Assembly: GCA_937915735.1 (NCBI GenBank)
Contig: CALGGS010000175.1
Span: 1 to 9,278 of the forward strand
Origin: an uncultured Treponema sp.
GTDB taxonomy: Bacteria; Spirochaetota; Spirochaetia; Treponematales; Treponemataceae
DNA: 9,278 bases
Direction of reading: 5' to 3'
Shown: positions 1 to 5,693 of the stretch, in pieces
How the letters are laid out: each line of letters begins with the position of its first letter
How positions within the stretch are numbered: the first letter of the stretch is position 1
Position numbers and translations under genes: made by a program
Notes under the pieces: model-generated
Told to the model about the DNA's origin: nothing
Seen by the model: the letters and a program-made list of their open reading frames with translations, nothing else
Databases searched by the model: none

Positions 1-317
1 TCGACTTTTGCATTACGGAAAAACACTGAAAACTTACCGATTGAATGTTTGGCAACTTCAAAAAGTCGAAATTAGGGCTATTTAAGAAAATCTGTTCAAG
101 CCAGATTTTCTTAAATTAATTGAACTTTAGGGCTTGGACTCAGAATTGAGTTGGGTGGAAATATTTATCGGCACTAGGATTCTTTCACAATGGAAATATC
201 GTAATTCTTACAAATGGTTTCCAAAAGAAGACTCAGAAAACACCAAAGTCTGAAATAGAAGTTTGTGAAGCAAGAATGAAAGACTTTTTAACAAGGAGTA
301 AAGAAAATGGCAAATAA
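1..317 (+). pseudogene. Remnant of a Gp49/HigB-like (RelE-superfamily) toxin, 5' end outside the window
   Basis: The last 44 codons, ending at TAA 315-317, read HNGNIVILTNGFQKKTQKTP and then KSEIEVCEARMKDFLTRSKENGK. The TNGFxKKTQKTP signature is the hallmark of the phage Gp49-like/HigB mRNA-interferase C-terminus, and the stop overlaps the antitoxin start by 11 nt as in such operons. Upstream the reading frame is broken. ENLPIECLA-like sequence lies in frame 1. Frame 2 carries KVEIRAI, FKPDFLKLIEL and GLDSELSWVEIFIGTRIL, interrupted by TAA 83-85 and TAG 128-130. Frame 3, used by the C-terminus, has TGA at 147-149. At least two frameshifts, one near 50-60 and one near 180-186, plus two nonsense codons are needed to rebuild a toxin of about 105 residues. 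A deletion near 173-185 is also possible. The C-terminal identity is firm; the alignment of the 5' half is by eye and weaker. The product is inferred to be inactive. Confidence 0.72.
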
Positions 318-594
318 AACAATTGATTTAGATGATTATATTTCTCAGCGTAAAGAAAAAGATCTAGAATTTGCAAAAGATTTTGATGCAGGTTATGAAG
401 AATTCAAAATCGGTATGATGATAAAAGAAATGCGACTAGAGAGCGGAATGACACAGGAACAGTTGGCAGAAAAACTTGAAACAAAAAAAAGTGTCATTTC
501 AAGAATGGAAAACCATTCTGAAGATATCCGATTGTCTACCCTTCAAAAAGTTGCATCAGTATTTGGAAAACAGCTTAAGGTTGCAATGTTGTAA
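307..594 (+). CDS. XRE-family antitoxin (HigA-like) of a toxin-antitoxin pair, toxin decayed
   Basis: This is a 95-residue protein with an acidic and basic N-terminal tail (residues 1-34) followed by a Cro/C1-type helix-turn-helix at about 36-90. The HTH core is MTQEQLAEKLETKKSVISRM, followed by ENHSEDIRLSTLQKVASVFG. The SRxENHxEDIRLSTL stretch is characteristic of antitoxins paired with Gp49-like toxins. Such antitoxins bind and neutralise the toxin and repress their own operon. An AAGGAG ribosome binding site at 293-298 lies 8 nt before the ATG. The gene begins inside the last codons of the toxin remnant. Its normal promoter would lie upstream of the toxin, beyond the window, so its present transcription is unknown. 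Because the toxin reading frame is broken, the antitoxin appears orphaned. It could persist as a DNA-binding regulator or protect against related toxins elsewhere in the genome. Family assignment is confident; current role is inference. Confidence 0.9.
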   Translation: MANKTIDLDDYISQRKEKDLEFAKDFDAGYEEFKIGMMIKEMRLESGMTQEQLAEKLETKKSVISRMENHSEDIRLSTLQKVASVFGKQLKVAML

Positions 595-622
595 AAATGT
601 CATAACAAGAAGTTCAAAGCCG

Positions 623-643
623 ACACAGGCTCAAGGCCGGTGT
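623..643 (+). terminator. Possible terminator hairpin after the antitoxin gene
   Basis: ACAC-A-GGC (623-630) pairs with GCC-G-GTGT (636-643) around the loop TCAAG. This gives 7 pairs with a single A/G mismatch, 28 nt after the antitoxin stop. The downstream tract is only moderately T-rich (TTGTGGTTT), so termination would be weak. Confidence 0.4.
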
Positions 644-671
644 TTGTGGTTTAAAATATTGTAAAATGATT

Positions 672-695
672 AAAAAATTAGCGGCAGACTCCCGC
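672..695 (-). terminator. Possible weak terminator downstream of thrA
   Basis: On the minus strand GCGG and CCGC (plus 692-695 and 681-684) can form a 4-bp stem around a 7-nt loop, followed by TAATTTTTTA. The stem is short and lies about 90 nt past the thrA stop. A longer CCCG/CGGG pairing with the adjacent bases is an alternative. This is a weak call, made because no better terminator is visible at the thrA 3' end. Confidence 0.28.
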
Positions 696-730
696 AACGA
701 GATGACGGGATTACTCTAGCATCTTGATTA

Positions 731-769
731 TGGAGCTGAAGCAGGCGATTACCGAACTTGACAGCTCCA
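731..769. repeat. 8-bp inverted repeat in the 3' region between antitoxin gene and thrA
   Basis: TGGAGCTG (731-738) and CAGCTCCA (762-769) are perfect inverted repeats separated by 23 nt. The stem can be extended by AAG/CTT with a 2-nt bulge. It lies 13 nt past the thrA stop, so it would fold at the 3' end of the thrA transcript. No T-run follows on either strand, so it is not a textbook terminator. It might be a processing or stabilising hairpin. Confidence 0.4.
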
Positions 770-782
770 AGACCTAGAGGCT

Positions 783-3278
783 TTATTTTGTCGGGTTGAA
801 GCTTACTGTGCGCATGATGTCGCCAAAGACACCTGCCGCCGTAACGCCCGCACCCGCACCGTATCCGCGGACGGTAAGGGGAATCGGTGAGTATCGCTCA
901 GTCTGGAAGACGAAAGCATTTTCTCCGCCCCGCACTCCGTAGAGAGGATCGTCTGTGCCGACTTCAAGCATACCGACAGAAACTTTTCCGTCTTTGATTG
1001 AAGCACCCATTCGCAAAACCTTGTTTTCTTTTTTGAGTTTTGCCATCTTTTCTTCAAAGTAGGCATCAACTTCTGGCAGGCGCTTCAAGAATTCCTCGGT
1101 TGTGCCCTCGATTGAGAAGTTTTCCGGGAAGATTGAGTTCATTTTGATGTCATCAAGTTCGATTGTCATGCCGCTTTCACGGGCGATAATCAGTGCTTTT
1201 CGGGCGACATCAGTGCCTTTAAGGTCATCCCGTGGATCAGGCTCGGTGTAGCGCAATTCTTTTGCCTCAAGGACAGCCTCGCTGAACTTTTTGCCCTCGT
1301 CCAGTTTTCCGAAGATGTAAGAGAGGGAGCCGGACATAATTCCGTTGAAGCCGGTAAGCTTGTCGCCTGAGTTAAAGAGGTTCTGCAAGGTATCGATGAT
1401 TGGCAAGCCCGCGCCAACATTTGTCTCGTAGAGGAAGCGGCAGTGATTTTCGTTTGCAACCTTTCTAAGCTCGTGATAAAAATCCATACTCATAGAATTT
1501 GCCCGCTTATTGGGGGTAGCGATGCTCATTCCAGCCTTGAAAATGTCTAAATATCGGTTTGGAAGGTCGTAGCTTGCCGTGCAGTCAACAAAAACTGGGT
1601 TCAATGGCTTTGTATCCCGAACGAAGTCCAAGATTTCGTCAACATTTGTCTGTTCCGTCGCCTTTTTGCAAGTTGCTCTCCAATCCGTCAAATCGATTCC
1701 GTTTCCGTCCAAAATCATGCCGTCAAGAGTTGAAATACAGCAGACCTTAATGTCAATGTTCTGTTCAAGGAGTTTTTCGTGCTGGTCACGGATTTGGTCA
1801 AGCAGGGCGCCGCCGATTGTTCCCGCACCAAAGGCGAAAACCTCGATTGGCTGGGCCGTATTGAAGAAGAAGAGGTGAGCCGCCTTAACAGCGATGTCCC
1901 CGAATTCCCCGCCGATAACGACAGAAATTGAGCGCTCGCTAGAGCCTTGTGCGATTGCAAGAATGTTAATTCCCCGAGCTGAAAGTGAGTCAAGGAATTT
2001 TCCGGCGACACCGCAGTTTTCTTTCATTCCGTCTCCTACGATTGAGACGATTGCCGTGTGCTCCTGAACTCGGATTTTGTTTATTACGCCTTCCCGGATT
2101 TCAAGGTCAAATTCCTGAGAAAGAACATCTTCCACAGCCTGAGCCTCGCTCTGCCTTACACAGAAAGAAATTGTATATTCTGAAGAAGACTGGGTAATCA
2201 AAAGCATTGAGATTCCTGCCCGGCTTACGGCGGCAAAGATTCGGCTTGCGATGCCTGTTTTTCCCTTCATTCCGCTTCCAGAAACGGAAACGAGCGCCGT
2301 GTTTTTAAGACAAGAAATTCCACGGACAGGACCGGCGTTCTTCTCGCTTTCAAAAGGTCCTTGCCCGATTCTTGTACCCCGCGCTTCTGGATTATGTGAG
2401 TTTAAGCTCCATGCCTCGATGTTTTTTGCCGCCAAAGGAGCGAGAGTTTTCGGATGAAGGACTTTACTTCCGAAGAAAGAAAGCTCCATCGCCTCTTCGT
2501 AAGTCATATCCTCGACTAAGATTGCATCAGAGACAACACGAGGGTCTGCCGTGTAAATTCCGTCTACATCTGTCCAGAATTCGCATTTACTTGACTCAAG
2601 ACAGCTTGCAACGACAGCCGCAGAAAAATCTGAGCCGTTTCGGCCCAGTAAGCCCATTTTAACCTCGTCGTCGAGATGCTCGCTCCATGCACAGACAAAT
2701 CCCGGCATTAAAATGACTCGATTCTGAGCGCTTTTGCCGCCATCCTTGTATGGAGAAAGAGCAATCTGAGTGCGACCGTAATCCACATCGCCCTCGGCTT
2801 GATTTCCAGTCGTGAAGATAAACCTTCGGCTGTCAAGAACGATTACATCCTGACCTTTTGCCTTTAAAACCTCATTTACGATTGGAACACAGCAAAGCTC
2901 GCCCATTCCCATAATCCGGCAGTGAATTGAAGAAGGACATTCTCCAAAAGAAGCAACGCCGTTCAAGAGTTTTTCAAGCTCGATAAAGTTATTTTCTATT
3001 TTTTTGAGAGTCTCGCCTGCGCTAAAGCCCTTTACCTGAGACTCAATTTGAGAGCAGATTTCTGCGTGGGTTTTTCTTATGCTTTCGACATAAGTGGCAG
3101 CTCGTCCGCCCGTGACACAGCCGTCAATTGCACTCTGTAAGCTGTTTGAAACGCCAGCGACGGCAGAAACGATAACGCTGATTCGGTCTTCTTTTGCACG
3201 ACCAATCATAATTTCCACAGAATCAAGAATTCTTTTGGCACTTCCCATTGATGTGCCACCGAATTTGAGAGTAAGCAT
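783..3278 (-). CDS. thrA: Bifunctional aspartokinase / homoserine dehydrogenase
   Basis: This 831-residue cytoplasmic enzyme catalyses the first and third steps from aspartate towards threonine and methionine: ATP-dependent phosphorylation of aspartate, and NAD(P)H reduction of aspartate semialdehyde to homoserine. The aspartokinase domain (about 1-305) opens with KFGGTS (5-10) and contains GRNGSDFSA (212-220) and WTDVDGIYTADPR (235-247). Two ACT domains follow (about 326-395 and 405-472), the usual site of threonine feedback inhibition in this fusion. The homoserine dehydrogenase half starts at about 478, with nucleotide-binding GAGTIGG (484-490), GIMSGSLSYIFGKLDEG (646-662) and YTEPDPRDDLKGTDVARK (677-694). 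Length matches the E. coli ThrA type (about 820), so the gene is complete. On the minus strand AGAGGA (plus 3283-3288) precedes the ATG by 4-5 nt. It is monocistronic within the window and preceded by a long structured leader. Family call is very secure; feedback specificity is not visible. Confidence 0.97.
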   Translation of the reverse strand: MLTLKFGGTSMGSAKRILDSVEIMIGRAKEDRISVIVSAVAGVSNSLQSAIDGCVTGGRAATYVESIRKTHAEICSQIESQVKGFSAGETLKKIENNFIELEKLLNGVASFGECPSSIHCRIMGMGELCCVPIVNEVLKAKGQDVIVLDSRRFIFTTGNQAEGDVDYGRTQIALSPYKDGGKSAQNRVILMPGFVCAWSEHLDDEVKMGLLGRNGSDFSAAVVASCLESSKCEFWTDVDGIYTADPRVVSDAILVEDMTYEEAMELSFFGSKVLHPKTLAPLAAKNIEAWSLNSHNPEARGTRIGQGPFESEKNAGPVRGISCLKNTALVSVSGSGMKGKTGIASRIFAAVSRAGISMLLITQSSSEYTISFCVRQSEAQAVEDVLSQEFDLEIREGVINKIRVQEHTAIVSIVGDGMKENCGVAGKFLDSLSARGINILAIAQGSSERSISVVIGGEFGDIAVKAAHLFFFNTAQPIEVFAFGAGTIGGALLDQIRDQHEKLLEQNIDIKVCCISTLDGMILDGNGIDLTDWRATCKKATEQTNVDEILDFVRDTKPLNPVFVDCTASYDLPNRYLDIFKAGMSIATPNKRANSMSMDFYHELRKVANENHCRFLYETNVGAGLPIIDTLQNLFNSGDKLTGFNGIMSGSLSYIFGKLDEGKKFSEAVLEAKELRYTEPDPRDDLKGTDVARKALIIARESGMTIELDDIKMNSIFPENFSIEGTTEEFLKRLPEVDAYFEEKMAKLKKENKVLRMGASIKDGKVSVGMLEVGTDDPLYGVRGGENAFVFQTERYSPIPLTVRGYGAGAGVTAAGVFGDIMRTVSFNPTK

Positions 3279-3291
3279 AAGTTCCTCTGTA

Positions 3292-3333
3292 AAAAAAATA
3301 AATTAAATGTTTGAACATTTAATTTATTTTTTT
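3292..3333. repeat. Perfect 20-bp AT-rich palindrome beside the thrA ribosome binding site
   Basis: Arms 3292-3311 and 3314-3333 are exact reverse complements around a TG dinucleotide. The core reads ATTAAATGTT-TG-AACATTTAAT and each arm ends in seven A or seven T. On the minus strand the 3' arm ends in a run of eight T just before ACAGAGGAAC. It could be a DNA operator or cruciform, or an RNA hairpin at the thrA start. Nearly all pairs are A-T. Confidence 0.85.
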
Positions 3334-3336
3334 AAG

Positions 3337-3362
3337 CCACTTCGTAATGAAATGAGAAGTGG
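3337..3362. repeat. 7-bp inverted repeat in the thrA leader
   Basis: CCACTTC (3337-3343) and GAAGTGG (3356-3362) are perfect inverted repeats with a 12-nt loop, 3 nt from the end of the neighbouring 20-bp palindrome. Confidence 0.7.
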
Positions 3363-3374
3363 TATTTTATGAAG

Positions 3375-3395
3375 CAAGTTTCCAACGGAAACTTG
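3375..3395. repeat. 9-bp perfect hairpin with 3-nt loop in the thrA leader
   Basis: CAAGTTTCC (3375-3383) and GGAAACTTG (3387-3395) flank the loop AAC on the plus strand. This is the most compact and probably most stable fold of the leader. It may be a copy of a dispersed palindromic element; that is untested. Confidence 0.8.
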
Positions 3396-3398
3396 TCA

Positions 3399-3437
3399 GG
3401 AAAAAAAACAGACGCTATTTTAGGATGTTTTTTTTCC
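3399..3437. repeat. 12-bp inverted repeat with A8/T8 tracts in the thrA leader
   Basis: GGAAAAAAAACA (3399-3410) and TGTTTTTTTTCC (3426-3437) are exact reverse complements separated by 15 nt. In the thrA transcript the 3' arm contains eight U, so a competing upstream fold followed by this U-tract could pause or release polymerase. That idea is speculative. Confidence 0.75.
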
Positions 3438-3467
3438 AATGCCTCGATTTTTTAAAATGATGTAGAG

Positions 3468-3496
3468 ATTATATAGAAAATAAGACTTTAACTCAA
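3468..3496 (-). promoter_or_regulatory. Predicted sigma70 promoter of thrA
   Basis: Read on the minus strand, TTGAGT (plus 3491-3496) is followed by a 17-bp spacer and a perfect TATAAT (plus 3468-3473). Start of transcription is expected near 3461. The -35 box overlaps the first copy of a direct repeat shared with the divergent promoter. Confidence 0.72.
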
Positions 3497-3512
3497 CATT
3501 ACACTCGACATT
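3491..3512. repeat. 10-bp direct repeat spanning both divergent -35 boxes (candidate operator)
   Basis: ACTCAACATT (3491-3500) and ACTCGACATT (3503-3512) match at 9 of 10 positions with a 12-bp period. The first copy contains the thrA -35 box and the second contains the -35 box of the plus-strand regulatory operon. A protein bound here would affect both promoters. Confidence 0.6.
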
Positions 3513-3532
3513 CTTTCAGATTGTGGTATAAT
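3505..3532 (+). promoter_or_regulatory. Predicted sigma70 promoter of the membrane protein/two-component operon
   Basis: TCGACA (3505-3510), a 16-bp spacer and perfect TATAAT (3527-3532) with an extended TGG in front. Transcription should begin near 3539, about 26 nt before the TTG start codon. It is back-to-back with the thrA promoter, the two -35 boxes being 8 bp apart. Confidence 0.78.
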
Positions 3533-3564
3533 CATAAAGATATAGAGATTTTGGAGATTTATTT

Positions 3565-4185
3565 TTGGACACTGACAAAGCAACCCGATTTACACGAATT
3601 TTTCTTGTTTGCCTAACAGCAGAAGCACTAAATTACATTTCTGCCTACATCTGTTGCGATGTTTTTCACATTCCTCTCTTTATGGACACGATTTTCACTG
3701 TCGCTATAACTTTTTATTACGGATTAGTCCCGGGGCTTTGTGTTGGAATCGGCTTCAATATTTTAAGCACACTCATCCAGGTTTCGCGCGGTTACTCCCT
3801 TGACCCCTTTGCCTTTCTTTTTGGAATCTGCAGTGCGCTTGTCGCTCTCGTCACCTGGTTCTTCGCCCGCAAAAAAGAAGAATTCAAAATCTCCAGGACT
3901 ATCACAATCCTCTATCTTATTCTGATTGCAGTCATTTCTTCTTTTTTGGTAATTATATCCAGCGGTCTTATCGACTTTATGCGTTTTACGATTCTCGACA
4001 TTCCAGACCGACTTGCGCCTATCAAAGATTTTACAGACTCTTTCGTCGATATGCACTTCTCACTTTTGGCGTCTTCAATTTTGGCACAAATTCCCCTCTC
4101 AATTACGGACAGGCTCATCACGACTTTCTTAGGCTTTGAAGTTTTCAAAGGTATGGTCTATTTTTTAGGCGAGGAAGACTGGTAA
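3565..4185 (+). CDS. Multi-pass membrane protein resembling ECF-transporter S components, probable sensor partner of the kinase
   Basis: The 206-residue protein is strongly hydrophobic, with likely membrane segments at about 11-31, 39-73 (one or two passes), 80-101, 112-136 and 164-199. Features recalling ECF-type substrate-binding (S) components are FTVAITFYYGLVPGLCVGIGF (44-64) and a C-terminal ITDRLITTFLGF (180-191), close to the DRLI/xxFLG motif common in that group. S components capture vitamins or other small ligands in the membrane. No energising ATPase or T subunit is next to it; instead the stop is 3 nt from a histidine kinase with a single TM and no sensory domain. I infer a ligand-sensing role for that kinase. 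The start is TTG at 3565 (read as Met), chosen because GGAG at 3553-3556 lies 8 nt upstream and the promoter fits. Membrane location is sure; the S-component relationship is moderate, and a generic membrane sensor module remains possible. Confidence 0.72.
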   Translation: MDTDKATRFTRIFLVCLTAEALNYISAYICCDVFHIPLFMDTIFTVAITFYYGLVPGLCVGIGFNILSTLIQVSRGYSLDPFAFLFGICSALVALVTWFFARKKEEFKISRTITILYLILIAVISSFLVIISSGLIDFMRFTILDIPDRLAPIKDFTDSFVDMHFSLLASSILAQIPLSITDRLITTFLGFEVFKGMVYFLGEEDW

Positions 4186-4188
4186 AAT

Positions 4189-4992
4189 ATGAATTATGAG
4201 GAACAAATCGCTCAGCTTCAATCAATAATTCACTCATACACGATATTTTTTATCATCTTTGATTTTGTTTTTTTTATCGTCGCAGTCGGAGCTATAATTC
4301 TTGCCATAAAATTCTTAAAATCCAAAAGAACTATGCTCGACTCGGCAGAGCATTTAAAATTTACGATTCAGGGACAGGAAGAAGAACGAGGCCGCATTGC
4401 ACGGGAGCTTCACGACACCGTAGCTCAAGATTTACGATATTGCAAAAGTCTTGCTGAAAAGCTTGAAGAAAAAGAGCTTTCCTCTATTCTTGAAAAATCT
4501 TTAATCGAAGTTCGTTCAATGAGCTACAACCTCGCGCCTCCCGACATCACGAAAAATGATTTAGTCGCAAACCTCGTGAATCTTTGCCAGACCTTTGAAG
4601 AGAGAAGCGGGCTTGACTTCCGTCTTACCGTCACGGAAGGAATCGACACTTATTTTTTAACTCAGCCAGAAAACTTAAATCTATACAGAATCGTGCAGGA
4701 ATCCTTAAATAATATCATCAAGCATGCGTCTGCAAGTGAAGTTACGGTTCTTATCAGAAATGAAATCGGCTCTGAAAACCGTGGAATCTATATTTTTATT
4801 ACAGATGACGGAAAGGGTTTTGATGTAGAGCGGCGAAGAAAAATCGCTGCGGAAACTAAGCACTTTGGACTTTTCGGAATGACTGAGCGCGCCCGTGCAA
4901 TTGGGGCAAAACTCGAAATCAGTTCAGAAGAAGGCGTCGGAACTCAGGTTACGATTATCAAAGAAATGGAGACTTTAAAAAATGGACAGTAA
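4189..4992 (+). CDS. Sensor histidine kinase, HisKA_3/NarX-DegS type, with one membrane segment
   Basis: The 267-residue inner-membrane kinase has a short N-terminus, one strong TM segment at about 18-41, and a linker coiled region at 44-65. The HisKA_3 dimerisation box is EEERGRIARELHDTVAQDLR (64-83), in which His75 is the phosphoacceptor and HDxxxQ (75-80) is the usual phosphatase motif. The HATPase_c domain (about 163-258) has the N-box QESLNNIIKHA (170-180), G1 DDGKGF (206-211) and G2 GLFGM (227-231), so the catalytic elements are intact. No PAS, HAMP, GAF or periplasmic domain is present. This fits signal input through the membrane protein encoded 3 nt upstream. GAGG about 12 nt before the ATG serves as ribosome binding site inside the upstream gene's last codons. 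Its 3' end overlaps the response regulator gene by 11 nt, so the two are co-translated. Family is very secure; the signal is unknown. Confidence 0.93.
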   Translation: MNYEEQIAQLQSIIHSYTIFFIIFDFVFFIVAVGAIILAIKFLKSKRTMLDSAEHLKFTIQGQEEERGRIARELHDTVAQDLRYCKSLAEKLEEKELSSILEKSLIEVRSMSYNLAPPDITKNDLVANLVNLCQTFEERSGLDFRLTVTEGIDTYFLTQPENLNLYRIVQESLNNIIKHASASEVTVLIRNEIGSENRGIYIFITDDGKGFDVERRRKIAAETKHFGLFGMTERARAIGAKLEISSEEGVGTQVTIIKEMETLKNGQ

Positions 4993-5629
4993 ATCAAAAT
5001 ATGGCCTTGAAGGAACGACTTTTTTCGTCGTAGAAGACCACGCCCTTACGAATCTTGGAATCAGGCAGTTTCTCGAAAATGAGGCGGGCTTTATTTGCAA
5101 GGGATTTGCGTCAACAAAAACGGAGTCCTTTGACAAGCTGGTTGAGCTTTCAATTATGGGACCAAGCGGGCTTCCAGAGATTTTAGTCCTTGACCTTTTT
5201 TTAGGAGATGAAAGCGGAATCGACATTCTTCGGGAAATAAAAATTCACTTTCCGACAATAAAAACCGTAGTTTATTCGATGTACTCAAATCCAGGCATCG
5301 TAACGCTTCTTCTTGAAATCGGGGCGAAAGGCTTTGTTTCAAAGGCGGGAACAGAAAAAGAGCTTTTAAAAGCAATTGGAGCCGTTAAGCGCGGTGAATC
5401 TTACATTCAGCCGACACTTTTTGCTTCGTTAAAGACATATCAGAACATTCTTGACAGTCTTACAAAAAACGAGCGATTTATTTTGAACAAGATTATCGAG
5501 CGAAAGACCGTCGAGCAGATTTCAGAGCTTCTTGAAGTTTCAGAAACTGCCGTACAAAGCCTGCTCAGCCGAATTTTGAGCAAGACAGGCTCGAAAACCC
5601 AGAAGGATTTGATTACTCAGTTTGGCTAA
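4982..5629 (+). CDS. NarL/LuxR-family response regulator
   Basis: The 215-residue cytoplasmic regulator has a receiver domain at about 13-135 and a LuxR-type helix-turn-helix at about 158-212. The receiver has acidic Glu18-Asp19, phosphoacceptor Asp71 in LVLDLFLGDESG (68-79), Ser99 in the Thr/Ser position and Lys121 in FVSKAG (118-123), so it should be phosphorylated normally by the kinase whose gene it overlaps by 11 nt. The DNA-binding part reads LTKNERFILNKIIERKTVEQ, then ISELLEVSETAVQSLLSRIL. The scissor-helix scaffold is kept, but the common TVKxH element of the recognition helix is replaced by AVQSL, so its DNA target may differ from standard LuxR sites. Targets cannot be read from the protein. 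The direct repeat in the divergent promoter region is a natural candidate. A strong terminator closes the operon. Confidence 0.93.
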   Translation: MDSKSKYGLEGTTFFVVEDHALTNLGIRQFLENEAGFICKGFASTKTESFDKLVELSIMGPSGLPEILVLDLFLGDESGIDILREIKIHFPTIKTVVYSMYSNPGIVTLLLEIGAKGFVSKAGTEKELLKAIGAVKRGESYIQPTLFASLKTYQNILDSLTKNERFILNKIIERKTVEQISELLEVSETAVQSLLSRILSKTGSKTQKDLITQFG

Positions 5630-5632
5630 AAA

Positions 5633-5673
5633 AAAGAGGAAACGCAACCTTAAAAAGGTTTCTTTTCCTCTTT
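5633..5673. terminator. Strong bidirectional rho-independent terminator
   Basis: The outer stem AAAGAGGAAA (5633-5642) pairs with TTTCCTCTTT (5664-5673). The inner stem AACCTT (5646-5651) pairs with AAGGTT (5655-5660) around AAA. A 3x3 internal loop separates them. On the minus strand the 3' arm runs into T9, ideal for ending argD. On the plus strand a T-rich tract with TTTTT follows. It lies between the convergent ends of the response regulator gene (4 nt away) and argD (20 nt away). Confidence 0.88.
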
Positions 5674-5693
5674 CAAACTCTTTTTCTTCCAAA

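Larger units (their letters stand above)
3279..3461 (-). promoter_or_regulatory. Structured thrA 5' leader with four consecutive inverted repeats
   Basis: If transcription starts about 7 nt past the predicted minus-strand -10 box, the thrA mRNA has an untranslated leader of about 183 nt. Reading with thrA, it holds four inverted repeats nearly end to end: 12 bp (3437-3399), 9 bp (3395-3375), 7 bp (3362-3337) and 20 bp (3333-3292). The last ends 3 nt before the AGAGGA ribosome binding site. I find no leader peptide rich in Thr, Ile, Lys or Met codons, so ribosome-mediated attenuation of the E. coli type is not supported. No known riboswitch class was recognised. The structures are seen directly; a regulatory role is inference. 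Confidence 0.5.

Noticed and set aside
476..664. A 62-codon frame overlapping and passing the antitoxin gene
   Set aside because: It is a frame-shifted reading of the antitoxin with no convincing ribosome binding site and a low-quality translation.
690..701. TCCCGCAACGAG, identical to a conserved stretch of 16S rRNA
   Set aside because: Only these 12 bases match; the flanks do not resemble rRNA, so it is coincidence.
3279..3310. A small minus-strand ORF starting at ATGTTCAAA in the thrA leader as an attenuation peptide
   Set aside because: It has no ribosome binding site, its frame overlaps the thrA start, and it is not enriched in codons for pathway end products.
3292..3437. CRISPR array or tandem repeat
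   Set aside because: The four inverted repeats differ in sequence and spacing; there is no repeated unit with spacers.
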